64,000 nucleotides of DNA from CBDFLT01 sp965249225. Lineage in GTDB: Bacteria > Chloroflexota > Dehalococcoidia > Lucifugimonadales > G963668185. Under the pieces are notes generated by a model that did no database searches, was not told the origin of the DNA, and worked only from the letters and a program-made list of their open reading frames with translations. The DNA is taken from contig CBDFLT010000009.1 of the NCBI GenBank assembly GCA_965249225.1, forward strand, positions 62,001 through 126,000, given 5' to 3'. Numbering within the stretch: position 1 is the stretch's first letter; the number at the start of each line of letters is the position of its first letter. Both the position numbers and the translations under genes were made by a program. Shown in pieces: positions 1 to 8,638 of the stretch.

Positions 1-783
1 TCCCTTGAGCAGCTCGGCAGAACCGGGGGTTGGCTTGTGGGCTCCCTGCTGTCTGGAATACTGATAGTTACCGTGGGGATCGACGGACAGTACGTATTTG
101 TGGCGGGAGCTTACGTGATCGTGATGCTGCTTTTGCTACCCATAAAAGGCGTAGCACAGGCGGCGCCAATTCAACGGGAACCGGTGTTACAGAACCTTAC
201 CGGTGCCGTGAGGCTGCTTCGTAGTAGCCGGGTCCTCCTGATCCTCATGTGCTTGACGGCCACCTCGGAGGTGTTCGCCTTCAGCCATCACGCCATGGTC
301 CCGGTGCTGGCACGCGACGAGGTGGGCGTTGGAGCCATGGGCCTGGGCGTCCTCACGGCGTTTCACCAGGCGGGCGGCATTCTTGCGCTGCTTATCCTGG
401 CAGCCCTCGGAGACTTCAGGAGGAAAGGACTCCTGTGGCTCTTTTTGACTATCTCATACGGCGTGGCAATCATGGCCTTGTTCCTGGCCTCCAAAAACAT
501 ATTCGCACTGGCATTGGTCCTTCCGTTCGCAAACGGTTGCTCTACGTCGGTAGACACGGTTTCCAGGGTGCTCATGCAGGACAACGTGCCGAACGAGGAG
601 AGAGGGCGCGCCATGGGAGCCTGGACGGTCAGTATCGGGGCAGGCCCAATCGGTCACCTGGGCATCGGTAGGCTGGCCGTCGCCTCAGGAGCGCCGATGG
701 CGCTGCTTATCTTCGGCAGCGCACAGGCCTTCATCGGGGCATTGGCGTCCATAGGTCTTCCAAGGATCAGGCGGCTCGAATAA
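1..783 (+). CDS. MFS transporter, C-terminal part (5' end outside window)
   Basis: The frame is open from the first base and runs to a stop at 781-783, so the gene enters the window from the left. About 260 residues are visible, with roughly six hydrophobic segments separated by short basic loops. A loop after a membrane pair reads DFRRKG, and a late stretch (QDNVPNEERGRAMG) is the conserved interdomain/cytoplasmic loop style of major facilitator efflux proteins. This is therefore the C-terminal half of an inner-membrane MFS transporter. The substrate cannot be read from the sequence. A GTG at 37 is internal and should not be taken as the start. It lies just upstream of ccmC with a 59-bp gap. 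Confidence 0.8.
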   Translation, partial: SLEQLGRTGGWLVGSLLSGILIVTVGIDGQYVFVAGAYVIVMLLLLPIKGVAQAAPIQREPVLQNLTGAVRLLRSSRVLLILMCLTATSEVFAFSHHAMVPVLARDEVGVGAMGLGVLTAFHQAGGILALLILAALGDFRRKGLLWLFLTISYGVAIMALFLASKNIFALALVLPFANGCSTSVDTVSRVLMQDNVPNEERGRAMGAWTVSIGAGPIGHLGIGRLAVASGAPMALLIFGSAQAFIGALASIGLPRIRRLE

Positions 784-825
784 GGCGCTCCCATGGGGCT
801 CACAATCTAGCGCCAGTCTCCGGTT

Positions 826-841
826 TGTGATACATTGCACA
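826..841. promoter_or_regulatory. single CRP-like palindrome before ccmC (weak)
   Basis: The sequence is TGTGA-TACATT-GCACA, matching the CRP core TGTGA-N6-TCACA at 9 of 10 positions. It ends one base before the ccmC ATG, so it would overlap the ribosome-binding region or the transcript start. A single site of this quality is expected by chance about once per window, so it is listed only because three better-arranged copies occur at 59818-59896. Confidence 0.2.
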
Positions 842-842
842 C

Positions 843-1580
843 ATGGCGCAACACCCTTTGCTGTCCCCGGAGACGGCGGGAGGCGAAGGTGTCCTCGGCG
901 GGGTAAGAAAGTACGGCCTATTCGCTGCCTCCATCGCGCTGATGGCGCTAACCCTCTCGTTGATCTACCTCTGGGTGCCCACCGAGGAAAACCTCGGCGT
1001 ATCCCAGCGCATCTTCTACTTCCACGTGCCCATCGCCATACTCGCGGTCGGCGGCATCGTGGTAGTCGCCATCGCCAGCGCCGGCTATCTCATTACCGGC
1101 AACGATAGGTGGGACAGCCTCGGCTACGCGGCCGGAGAGTTAGGCTTGGTGTTCGCCACCCTCGCTCTCATAACGGGGGCAATCTGGGCGAAACCGGTAT
1201 GGGGCGTCTGGTGGACTTGGGACGCCAAGCTGACGCTCACCCTGATCCTGTGGTTCATCTACGTCGCCTACCTGATGGTGAGGGCCTATGCGCCCAAGGG
1301 GTCTCAAGGGGCCCGCTTCGGCTCCGTCGTGGGAGTGATCGGGGTGATAGCCGCTCTCCTCAACTACGTTGCGACCATGCTGTGGCGCACAACCCACCCC
1401 GAGCTGAACGTCGGCCCCCTGGCGAGGGACCCCGACGCGATCGACTCCCCTGAGATCCTGTTTACATTCCTTATTGCGCTTGCTACCTTTGCAGTGCTAT
1501 ACGTATTCATGCTGGTACAGAGGTACTCCCTCAAGCGGACGGAGGCGGCGCTGGATGAGCTTCACCACAGCACCGTTTAG
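843..1580 (+). CDS. ccmC: heme exporter permease CcmC (CcsA-type fold)
   Basis: Integral membrane protein of 245 residues with about six transmembrane segments. It carries the tryptophan-rich heme-handling motif WGVWWTWDAK (about residues 120-129) that defines the CcmC/CcmF/CcsA family, and candidate axial histidines in FHVPIA and RTTHPE. CcmC receives heme from CcmAB and loads it on CcmE on the periplasmic side in System I cytochrome c maturation. It is followed at once by a ccmD-like gene (1555) and ccmE (1956), which supports CcmC over a System II CcsA. ccmA and ccmB lie 8 kb away on the other strand. ATG at 843 is the only reasonable start; a Shine-Dalgarno sequence is not obvious. Confidence 0.88.
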   Translation: MAQHPLLSPETAGGEGVLGGVRKYGLFAASIALMALTLSLIYLWVPTEENLGVSQRIFYFHVPIAILAVGGIVVVAIASAGYLITGNDRWDSLGYAAGELGLVFATLALITGAIWAKPVWGVWWTWDAKLTLTLILWFIYVAYLMVRAYAPKGSQGARFGSVVGVIGVIAALLNYVATMLWRTTHPELNVGPLARDPDAIDSPEILFTFLIALATFAVLYVFMLVQRYSLKRTEAALDELHHSTV

Positions 1581-1902
1581 CCTCCAAGCCGCAAGGCTGT
1601 GCGTCATGGTTGGCCTGATACTGGCCATGGTGACAGTCCAGTCGACGGCCGAAGCCGTTCACGCCTTCGATCACGAGACCGCCGTGGCCGAGTCGGACAT
1701 ACGGTCGACGCCCGAGGGACAGGAGCACGAAGACCGGGACCCGGAGACGAACCTCCCATACCTGTTCGCGGTGTTCATCATCACGTGGGCGGTCTTTTTT
1801 GGGTACGTGTTCGTGATGTCGGGGCGGCAGAGGGAGATGCGGCGAGAGATCGAGGAGTTGCGGAAGGCAATGGCGGAGCGAGAGGAGTCCCGTCCAGAGT
1901 AA
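1555..1902 (+). CDS. CcmD-like small membrane protein
   Basis: A 115-residue protein if translation starts at the ATG at 1555, overlapping the end of ccmC by 26 bp; longer starts would run deep into ccmC. It has an N-terminal hydrophobic segment (residues about 7-30, signal-like), an acidic linker, a second membrane segment (LFAVFIITWAVFFGYVF) and then a charged coiled-coil tail (REIEELRKAMAERE). One membrane helix followed by a basic/acidic helix is the pattern of CcmD, which holds holo-CcmE at CcmABC. Position between ccmC and ccmE supports this. CcmD proteins are short and poorly conserved, so the assignment rests on context and topology, and the extra N-terminal segment is unusual. Confidence 0.6.
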   Translation: MSFTTAPFSLQAARLCVMVGLILAMVTVQSTAEAVHAFDHETAVAESDIRSTPEGQEHEDRDPETNLPYLFAVFIITWAVFFGYVFVMSGRQREMRREIEELRKAMAEREESRPE

Positions 1903-1955
1903 AATGCCACTGATCGAGAAGTGATCACTGGGAGGTCCAACGTAAGGGAAAGGCC

Positions 1956-2411
1956 ATGGAACGAACGTCAACTCCACATACAAGCTATCCGGACCCGATC
2001 ACGGAGGGCTCGACGATCTTCACCAACAAAGCGAAGCTTATCGTCGGTCTGCTGGTCGTGGTTGCGGCCCTCGGATATTTCTCTTTCCTGGCGTTCCAAA
2101 GCGCCACGGTCTACTACTACACGGTCGGAGAGATCAAGGAACGCGGGCCTAACCCAGACGGTAAGATAGTGCGGGTGAGCGGCAAGCTTGAGCCCGAGTC
2201 CTTCCTGCGGAAGGAGGGCTCGACGCTAGCGCACTTCTCCTTGACCGACGGCGCAGACACGCTCCCGGCGGCGTACGATGGCGTTCTACCCGACCTGTTC
2301 TTCAACGAGCACTCGGATATTATCCTGGAGGGGCACTACGGATCCGACGGCTCGTTTAGCGGAGAGAACGTCATCGTCAAGTGCCCGTCAAAGTACATAG
2401 CGAAAAACTAG
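1956..2411 (+). CDS. ccmE: heme chaperone CcmE, cysteine-type
   Basis: A 151-residue protein with one N-terminal transmembrane anchor (about residues 27-49) and a periplasmic OB-fold domain containing the motif KIVRVSGKLEPESF and FSLTDGADTLPAAYDG. CcmE binds heme covalently and hands it to the cytochrome c synthase. In the classical protein the heme ligand is a histidine in H-x-x-x-Y; here the equivalent segment is VKCPSKY, so the ligand position is cysteine (C-x-x-x-Y). This is the variant described for some sulfate reducers and archaea. ATG at 1956 follows GGGAAAGGCC. The gene ends just before a strong terminator at 2435. Confidence 0.88.
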   Translation: MERTSTPHTSYPDPITEGSTIFTNKAKLIVGLLVVVAALGYFSFLAFQSATVYYYTVGEIKERGPNPDGKIVRVSGKLEPESFLRKEGSTLAHFSLTDGADTLPAAYDGVLPDLFFNEHSDIILEGHYGSDGSFSGENVIVKCPSKYIAKN

Positions 2412-2434
2412 CCCAGGAAATCCAGCGCAACAAA

Positions 2435-2464
2435 AAAGGAGGCGGACTCAAGTCCGCCTCCTTT
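2435..2464. terminator. bidirectional intrinsic terminator after ccmE
   Basis: Near-perfect inverted repeat: a 14-base left arm at 2435-2448 and its complement at 2451-2464, beginning with AAA and ending with TTT. It can terminate ccmCDE on the plus strand and the convergent gene at 2489-2791 on the minus strand. Confidence 0.85.
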
Positions 2465-2488
2465 AGCTTTGGCGACGAAGCATCTTTC

Positions 2489-2791
2489 TTAACGAATGTC
2501 GCCCGCTACGTATTCTCCATCCTCCCATTCGGGGTCCGCCTCGAGCAGCTCCCTTAGCTTGTGGTACCACGCGTCCTGATCGGGATCGTCTGCATTGGCC
2601 ATGTAGGCGGCTCTGTCCTCGAACACGGCCACTCCGACGAATTCGCCGGACTTTTCATCCGGCTTGAGCAGCAATTCTCCAACTGCCCCCTTTACCTTGG
2701 GCTTGCGCTCTCGCTCCCACTCCCTCCAAAGCTCGACCAGCCTCTGATCCTGGCCCGGCTTCACCTTCAAGCGAAAAATAGTGCCGTACAT
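2489..2791 (-). CDS. antibiotic biosynthesis monooxygenase-like (dimeric alpha/beta-barrel) protein
   Basis: A 100-residue protein beginning MYGTIFRLKVKPGQ, with the pattern beta strand, helix (LVELWREWERER), strands around FVGVAVFEDRAAY. This is the ABM ferredoxin-like fold found in small heme-degrading or quinol-oxidising enzymes and in many proteins of unknown role. No catalytic residues can be assigned. The ATG at 2791 has a strong ribosome-binding site (AAAGGAGGAG) in the minus-strand leader. It is a single gene, convergent with ccmE. Confidence 0.7.
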   Translation of the reverse strand: MYGTIFRLKVKPGQDQRLVELWREWERERKPKVKGAVGELLLKPDEKSGEFVGVAVFEDRAAYMANADDPDQDAWYHKLRELLEADPEWEDGEYVAGDIR

Positions 2792-2890
2792 GATGCTCCT
2801 CCTTTTGTGTAGCGTCCATCGGGATTTTCACATATCGCCTTCGCCCAACACAAGCAGGCTCATCGCGTCTCATGACTTGGAGGCAGGTGT

Positions 2891-4729
2891 CTAGTCGCCT
2901 CGATCCGCGGATCTGGCGTCGAGCGCGGCGATGAGTGCCGGAACCACCTCGGCGTAGTCCCCCACGATGCCGAAATCGACGGCCTTGAATATCGAGGCTT
3001 TCGGGTTGCTGTTGATGGCCACAATCGTAGCGGCCTTTTGGACCCCTACCATATGATTGTAAGCGCCACGAACACCGACTGCGATGTACAGCTCGGGAGC
3101 CACGGATTTGCCGGATAGCCCGATCTGGTATTGCTTCGGCAGCCAGCCCATATCGGTCACGATTCTGGTAGCGCCCAGCGCCCCACCCAACGCCTCCGCA
3201 AGCCTCCGCACCTGAGGAATGTTCTCGGGTTCTCCCACCCCCTTGCCCACCGTCACAATAACACGTGCGTGTTCCAACTCAGCGCCCTCCGCAGAGGAAT
3301 CGGCCACGCTTTCCATTACACTCACCGAAGGGTCGGGGATGTTGTCAGTCGGCAGATCGAGTACCTCAGGCTCCAGAGACCAGTCCGGCGTCACCGGCGT
3401 TAGAATGCCGGGACGTAACGTCGTCATTTGAGGCATGGTCTTGGAGAGAATGGGGGCCACGACGTTGCCGCCGAAGGCGGGCTTGAGCTGGACCAGTCGC
3501 CCCTCGGGATCGACCTCCAGGCCAATGCAATCGCCGGTGAGACCGAGGCCCAGCCTAGCCGCCAGCCTGGCCGCCAGGTCGCGGCCATTGATCGTTGACG
3601 GGATTAGCAATGCGTAGGGACCGTGCGCCCGTATCGCATCTGCGAGAACCGTCGCGTAAGTCTCGGTGTCGTATTGAGCCAGCCCGGGGTCCTCAGCCAG
3701 TAATATGCGGTCGGCCCCGTAAGCCGTGAGGGTAGGTGCGTGGGAACGAATCCCGGCTCCGATAACCACGGCCTCGACGCTAGTATCCAGATGGCCGGCC
3801 AACTCGACCGCCCTACCCTCCAACTCCAGCGTGACGGGCCGAACCTCTCCCTGGAATATCTCCGCCACCACCCAGATGGCACCCTTCTCCGACTTTTCAC
3901 GCCGAGGCCCCCGAGGCACACCACTCGATGTCCTCTCGCCGTGAAAAGCCCTCCGTCGGTCCAGGAACTCCAGCAGCAGGTCCACGGCCTCGTCGACCGG
4001 CCTGTCCTGGACTACAACGCCCCCGCGGTCTGGCTCAATGGAGTAGATCTCGCTAACCCAGGTCGGTGATCCGTCGACGCCGAATAGGGACGTGTCCTCA
4101 GAGAGATCGGAGGCGGAAACCTCGGTTATGCTCTTGGCTCTGGCCGCCTCCACTTCCTCACGGCGGGGAAAGATTTCCGGCGCCACGTCCTCGGTTACCG
4201 TGACCACCAGAGGATAAGCACCGAAGACCACGTCATGGCCCTGGTCCGTGAGGCGCTCTACCCTGAGGCCGCCGCCCGCGCCGTCGACCTCAATCCTCCT
4301 GACGTTCGTTATCTGTGGCACGCCTAAGAACTCAGCTATCTCTGGCCCCACCTGTCCTGTTTCAGCGTCCACGCTGTTGCGGCCGCAGAGCACCAGATCG
4401 TACTCTTCCCTACTCAACGCCATGGAAAGCGCTCTTGCGGTGGCAAGGGTATCGGAGCCGGCAAAGGCACGGTCCGTGACGTGAACCGCCCGGTCGGCGC
4501 CCATCGCCAGGCACTGAACGAGGGCCTCGCGCGCCTGCGGCGGGCCCATGGTGTACACAACCACCTCGGCGGACAGCGCCTCCTTGAGAGCGGTCACGGC
4601 CGACATGGCCAGCATGTCGAAGTGGTTTACCTCGTTGGGAACTCCATCCCTCACCAGCCGCCTAGTCGCGTTATCGAACTTGAGCTTTGAGACGACGGGG
4701 ACCTGCTTGATACAGACAGCGATCTTCAT
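2891..4729 (-). CDS. electron transfer flavoprotein, beta and alpha subunits fused
   Basis: One 612-residue frame contains a complete EtfB module (about residues 1-255: MKIAVCIKQVP start, GRNSVDAETGQVGPEIAEFLG motif) joined by a charged linker (about 260-285) to a complete EtfA module (about 286-605). The EtfA part has the adenine- and FAD-binding region GKGVGEPENIP, LPKQYQIGLSGKSVAPELYIAVGVRGAYNHM and INSNPKASIF. ETF accepts electrons from acyl-CoA and other dehydrogenases and passes them to the quinone pool. Separate etfB and etfA genes are the rule, so the fusion is notable. It fixes a 1:1 subunit ratio. No ETF:quinone oxidoreductase lies in the window. The start at 4729 has a weak GGTGA upstream. 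Confidence 0.9.
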   Translation of the reverse strand: MKIAVCIKQVPVVSKLKFDNATRRLVRDGVPNEVNHFDMLAMSAVTALKEALSAEVVVYTMGPPQAREALVQCLAMGADRAVHVTDRAFAGSDTLATARALSMALSREEYDLVLCGRNSVDAETGQVGPEIAEFLGVPQITNVRRIEVDGAGGGLRVERLTDQGHDVVFGAYPLVVTVTEDVAPEIFPRREEVEAARAKSITEVSASDLSEDTSLFGVDGSPTWVSEIYSIEPDRGGVVVQDRPVDEAVDLLLEFLDRRRAFHGERTSSGVPRGPRREKSEKGAIWVVAEIFQGEVRPVTLELEGRAVELAGHLDTSVEAVVIGAGIRSHAPTLTAYGADRILLAEDPGLAQYDTETYATVLADAIRAHGPYALLIPSTINGRDLAARLAARLGLGLTGDCIGLEVDPEGRLVQLKPAFGGNVVAPILSKTMPQMTTLRPGILTPVTPDWSLEPEVLDLPTDNIPDPSVSVMESVADSSAEGAELEHARVIVTVGKGVGEPENIPQVRRLAEALGGALGATRIVTDMGWLPKQYQIGLSGKSVAPELYIAVGVRGAYNHMVGVQKAATIVAINSNPKASIFKAVDFGIVGDYAEVVPALIAALDARSADRGD

Positions 4730-4890
4730 TCGTCACCAAACACGGTTGACTAACCCCTTGGACACGCTCAGCTTAAGACCGGGCTGCGCCCCGGCAACGG
4801 CCTTGGGGTAAAAGAGAGTGAACCTGCCGTCAGAGGCCTAAGGAATTATACGGCTGGAGAGAGAGGAGAGACAATGGAACGACGCAAGCT

Positions 4891-5163
4891 TTACGAGCCC
4901 TCTTGTTTCCGAACCGCCTTGTGCAGCCGTTCGCGGAACTCGTCAGGCGCCTGGCGCTTAGGCGAGGACCGGAGTAGGCCCACCGTCGCCTTTAAGGTAT
5001 TGACAAACGCCCTACAGGGCGGGCATATGTCGAGGTGGCTCCTCACCCTCCCGGTGTCCCGGTCGCCCAGCTCGCCATCGATATAGTCCGAAGAAAGCTC
5101 ACGTACCTCAGTACAGTCGGTCTCAGCGGAGCGCCTCAGGAACCTTGGAATGCGAAAAATCAT
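4891..5163 (-). CDS. putative zinc-binding anti-sigma factor (zf-HC2 type)
   Basis: About 90 residues from the ATG at 5163, with the motif H-L-D-I-C-P-P-C (H-x-x-x-C-x-x-C) preceded by a conserved CTEVRELSSDYIDGEL helix. This is the zinc-binding anti-sigma domain of ECF sigma factor regulators, which sequesters its sigma factor in the cytoplasm. There is no C-terminal transmembrane segment and no ECF sigma gene beside it, so it is either a soluble orphan or acts on a distant partner. A longer frame to 5250 is possible, but the conserved part begins after 5163. Confidence 0.65.
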   Translation of the reverse strand: MIFRIPRFLRRSAETDCTEVRELSSDYIDGELGDRDTGRVRSHLDICPPCRAFVNTLKATVGLLRSSPKRQAPDEFRERLHKAVRKQEGS

Positions 5164-5384
5164 CTTGATGCTCAGTGCGGTGATCACAAACGGATGACCA
5201 CCCATTATGTAGCTAACACGTACTCGCGGGTCAATACCCCGAGTCCCCAAAACCGATCACTGTCGGCGTTGTTCTATAGATTAGATGCGACCCCACGGAT
5301 ATGGATTTTATTTGAGGTCACACTTTCCCCTCAGGGCTTTCTGAGCCTTTGTTCCCACTCGTCCAGAGGGGTGAAGACGCCCGG

Positions 5385-5864
5385 TCAGGCGTGCTCCTTG
5401 GCCGGTCGCCCGCGTATCAGCCCCACTATGTGGGGCATCGCCCTGAACTCTCAGCCGGGAACAGCGAGAGCGGCAGCCAGCAGGAAGGAGAGCGCAAATA
5501 AGGCATAGACGAACTCGGTCAACACGAAGACGAACCAGCCGAGAGGTGGTCCCCAGGCGCTTCCGTATGCCAGTGCATCGACCACGATCAGCGCGAGAGC
5601 GAACGGGATCACGGCCGCCTCCGGCCATCGCCCCCACCCCCGGGAGAAGCCGATATTTACCAGTTCTGGTAGATAAAAGAATCCGATACCCACCGCGATC
5701 CAGTATCCACCCGGGGGGAGATCGGAGCCAACCAGCTCCGAATAACGACTGATATACCATATGAACAGAAAAAAGGTACCGGCGGCAAAGACCAGCCGGA
5801 CCGCTCTACCGATGACCAGTGGCCTCGCAATGGTCCCCGGCTCCGCAAATTTGCCGTCGGGCAT
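5385..5864 (-). pseudogene. small four-helix membrane protein interrupted by an in-frame TGA
   Basis: The frame from ATG 5864 encodes 137 residues with about four transmembrane helices (GRAVRLVFAAGTFFLFIWY, WIAVGIGFFYLPELV, AVIPFALALIVVDALAYG, FALSFLLAAALAV) and stops at TGA 5453-5451. The same frame stays open beyond it for 21 more codons to TGA at 5385-5387. That extension, EFRAMPHIVGLIRGR followed by PAKEHA, is a typical basic cytoplasmic tail after a last helix, so the first TGA looks like a nonsense change or a recoded codon. If the first TGA is a true stop the product simply ends at the membrane. I do not recognise the family. Confidence 0.5.
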
Positions 5865-5916
5865 CGCGATGTCAGCTCTACATGCTTAGTGCGCCGCGAC
5901 CACAGCGTACCAGTCG

Positions 5917-5948
5917 AAAAACCAAGAGCGCCTCTCGATTCGAGGCGC
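5917..5948 (-). terminator. intrinsic terminator after korB
   Basis: Seven-base-pair GC stem (5928-5934 with 5942-5948, loop of seven). Reading on the minus strand it is followed within six bases by a run of T, at 5921-5917. It lies just past the korB stop. Confidence 0.65.
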
Positions 5949-5981
5949 CCAGTTACTCTCTACAAAGGACAAGGCTGGAAC

Positions 5982-6851
5982 CTAGACGGCGTGCGAGTCC
6001 AAGAGCTCCTTCACGGTCCTAGATTTGACCTTCTCACGCAGGTCCTCAACCTGACCCTCGAATGGCTTTCGCGTGGCGTCGCGATACAGCAGGCCAAGGG
6101 GTACGCCACCTGTATTGGCGATCTTATAAGCTGCCGCCAGGTCCACAGGGTCGTGGTCACCGTCGATATCCCACGCCGTGGGCTCGATGCCCTTCTTCGC
6201 GTTGCCCTTCAGTTGCTCGTAGGTATTGTAGTAGGTGGTGCAGGGCGACTGGACGTGGACTATGGCGAACCCAGGGTGCTCCATGGCATCGTAGATCATC
6301 TGCGCCAGGTCTTTGATCTTGCTCGACAGGGCCGACGCGACGAACGAGACGCGCAGGGTGAGGTACAGGTTGAGGGCATTGAGGGCTTCATCGGGCTTTC
6401 CGTATGGCGTCGAGCTGGTGACGCCGCCGTGCTCCAACGTCGGCGAGCTCTGGCCTTTGGTGAGCCCGTACACTGCATTGTCCATTATCACGACGGCCAC
6501 GTTCAGGTTTCGTGAGGCCTGTGGAGCGATGTGCTCCATCCCCATGCTGAGGAAGTCGCCGTCGCCAGCCACGACTACTGTGTTGAGGTCGGGCCTCGCC
6601 ATCTTGATGCCCATGGCCGCAGGGAGCGTCCTGCCGTGTATCCCGTGGAAGCCGTAGGTCTCGTGATCGCCTTCCAGCAGATGGACCATATTGCCCGAGC
6701 AGCCGATCCCAGCCACCACGACGGTGTTCTCGACGGGCTCCTCGGTCTCCAAGTGGCGTCGTTCCACAGCGGCCTCGAGAGCTCGTCGCACACCGAAGTC
6801 GCCACAACCGGGACACCACTTGAAGTCGTATTCGGGGTTGTTAGCGCTCAT
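5982..6851 (-). CDS. korB: 2-oxoacid:ferredoxin oxidoreductase, beta (TPP-binding) subunit
   Basis: A 289-residue thiamine-diphosphate subunit. It opens with the conserved KWCPGCGDFGV, has GIGCSGNMVH, GIHGRTLPAAMGIK and the TPP/Mg motif GDGDFLSMGMEH followed by NAVYGLTKGQ. With KorA it converts a 2-oxoacid (most likely 2-oxoglutarate) plus CoA to the acyl-CoA, CO2 and reduced ferredoxin. Its start overlaps the end of korA by four bases, so the two are translationally coupled. No separate 4Fe-4S delta subunit is present, as in the two-subunit KorAB enzymes of aerobes. Substrate specificity is inferred from overall resemblance to KorAB, not from diagnostic residues. Confidence 0.87.
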   Translation of the reverse strand: MSANNPEYDFKWCPGCGDFGVRRALEAAVERRHLETEEPVENTVVVAGIGCSGNMVHLLEGDHETYGFHGIHGRTLPAAMGIKMARPDLNTVVVAGDGDFLSMGMEHIAPQASRNLNVAVVIMDNAVYGLTKGQSSPTLEHGGVTSSTPYGKPDEALNALNLYLTLRVSFVASALSSKIKDLAQMIYDAMEHPGFAIVHVQSPCTTYYNTYEQLKGNAKKGIEPTAWDIDGDHDPVDLAAAYKIANTGGVPLGLLYRDATRKPFEGQVEDLREKVKSRTVKELLDSHAV

Positions 6852-8563
6852 GCCCTTGCGCCCTCTTTCTCTTGAAGTCGCGCCCGCTCTGATATACGAC
6901 TGCCCAGATCTGTGACCTTGAAGGGCAGGCCGGTGTACTGGGTTATCGACTCCGCCTTAATGCCATAGCTGCGCAGATAAGCCGAAAACTGCCCCTGATA
7001 GTTAAGTTCAGGGACGAGAACCAGCTCCTTCTGCTTCAACTCTTCGACAAGCGCAGGGGGAAGCGGGTGGAGAAACATAGTGTAGTACCACCCGATGTCC
7101 AGACCATCGGAGATAAGCTGCTCGTACGCCTCTTGAGTTGGGCCTTTGGAGCCACCCCAGGGCAAGACCGCTATCGATGCCTCGGTGTTACGGCTCTCGT
7201 AAGTCCCATCCTCTAGCAGCCTCAGCTTGCTGAAGCGGCGCTCAGTCATCTGGGTATGCCGGGCCGCCAGGTGCGTGGTATCACCGAAGGCATCGTGCTC
7301 GCTGCCATTGGCCACGTAGGCGCCAGGACTACCGGGTATGGGCATCGGCGACAGCTCAGGGCCGTCGTACCGCCGATATCCGTTAGAACCTTCATAAACC
7401 ATCCTGTTTTCGATTCTAAGCGAGCCCAGGTCCGGTTTAGGGATGTTTTGCTGCCGTTCGGACAGCATGTGCTCGCTCAGCAACACAACGGGGCCTTGGT
7501 ACCGCTCGGCCCAGTTGAACGCCGTTACCGCCGCGTAGAAGCACTCCTCGACAGTGCCCGGCGCTATGATGGGAAGACGCAGATCGCCGTGGGAAGGGGT
7601 CATGGCGGTCAAGAGGTCCGATTGCTCGGTCTTGGTGGGCAGCCCAGTGGACGGTCCACCACGCTGGATATTCGCTACCACTAGCGGAATCTCGGCCATC
7701 CACGCTAGCCCGAGGCCTTCGCCCATCAGGGAAAACCCGGGACCTGCGGTGGCCGTCATGGCTTTCTTGCCGGCATATCCCGCGCCAACTACCGAAACGA
7801 TAGACTCGACCTCGGAGCTGGCCTGGTGCGCGAACTTCCCTAGCCCGGGAAGGTTCTGCTCCATCCACACCAGGATGGACGTAGCGGGGGAGATGGGGTA
7901 CCCCACGAAGAATTCCACCCCCGCCGCGGCGGCGCCGAGGCAGATGGCCTGGTTGCCGCTGACGAGGACCTGCTCGTCCGCAGTTTTGACGGCCTCAGCC
8001 AGCTCGCCCAGGCTGAAACCACTCTGGGCCGCTTCCTCACGGCCCAGGGCAAGGGCCTGGTTATTTGACTGGATGATCTCCTCATCATTAGGGCGACCCC
8101 GGGTGAACTTCTTGACATTGTAAGCTTCCAGCGCCTCATGGGAGAAACTCACCAGGTACGCTATGGCGCCGACCACCACCATGTTGGCGGCTCGGGTATT
8201 TCCCGTGGACTTGGCGAGGGCGTCGAATGGCATCCCAAAGCTCTTGCCATCACCTTCCAGCTGAAACTCGCCCGAGTTATAGACGATGATTCCACCGTCG
8301 CGCACCGCGTCCTTGTGGATCTGGTAAGCCTCCTCGTTGAACGCCACGAGTACGTCCACGTCCTCCCCCGAGCTCAGGACGGGAGTGGTGGAGACCCTCG
8401 TCTGCGTCCACGTGGGACCCCCCATGATCTGGGATGGGAATGTGGCGAACGTCTGGACGTGATAGCCGACCGGGGTCGCCGCCTGCACCAACGCCTCCAC
8501 CGAGGTCAGCATACCCTGACCACCCTCACCAGCGAACCTTATCACCAGGTCGTTCTTCTTCAA
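6848..8563 (-). CDS. korA: 2-oxoacid:ferredoxin oxidoreductase, fused gamma-alpha subunit
   Basis: A 571-residue protein joining the gamma domain (about residues 1-190, with FAGEGGQGMLTS and FPSQIMGGPTW) to the alpha domain (about 205-560, with NQAICLGAAAAGVEFFVGYP, SSEVESIVSVVGAGYAGKKA and TATAGPGFSLM). The gamma domain normally sits on a separate chain; this fusion is standard for KorA of aerobic bacteria. It forms the pyrimidine-binding half of the TPP site with KorB. It is first in a two-gene operon, with an excellent promoter at 8639-8668 on the minus strand. The start codon at 8563 follows a spacer of purine-rich sequence. Confidence 0.87.
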   Translation of the reverse strand: MKKNDLVIRFAGEGGQGMLTSVEALVQAATPVGYHVQTFATFPSQIMGGPTWTQTRVSTTPVLSSGEDVDVLVAFNEEAYQIHKDAVRDGGIIVYNSGEFQLEGDGKSFGMPFDALAKSTGNTRAANMVVVGAIAYLVSFSHEALEAYNVKKFTRGRPNDEEIIQSNNQALALGREEAAQSGFSLGELAEAVKTADEQVLVSGNQAICLGAAAAGVEFFVGYPISPATSILVWMEQNLPGLGKFAHQASSEVESIVSVVGAGYAGKKAMTATAGPGFSLMGEGLGLAWMAEIPLVVANIQRGGPSTGLPTKTEQSDLLTAMTPSHGDLRLPIIAPGTVEECFYAAVTAFNWAERYQGPVVLLSEHMLSERQQNIPKPDLGSLRIENRMVYEGSNGYRRYDGPELSPMPIPGSPGAYVANGSEHDAFGDTTHLAARHTQMTERRFSKLRLLEDGTYESRNTEASIAVLPWGGSKGPTQEAYEQLISDGLDIGWYYTMFLHPLPPALVEELKQKELVLVPELNYQGQFSAYLRSYGIKAESITQYTGLPFKVTDLGSRISERARLQEKEGARA

Positions 8564-8638
8564 CGGGGGCCTCTCCGCGAGCGGGGTATGTTAAGCCCAG
8601 CCTGTGCGATGGCAATTCCATCGCTTTATTACACAGAA

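Noticed and set aside
826..841. CRP site controlling ccmC
   Set aside because: A lone 9/10 match is expected by chance in 64 kb and its position at the start codon is awkward; kept only as a weak feature.
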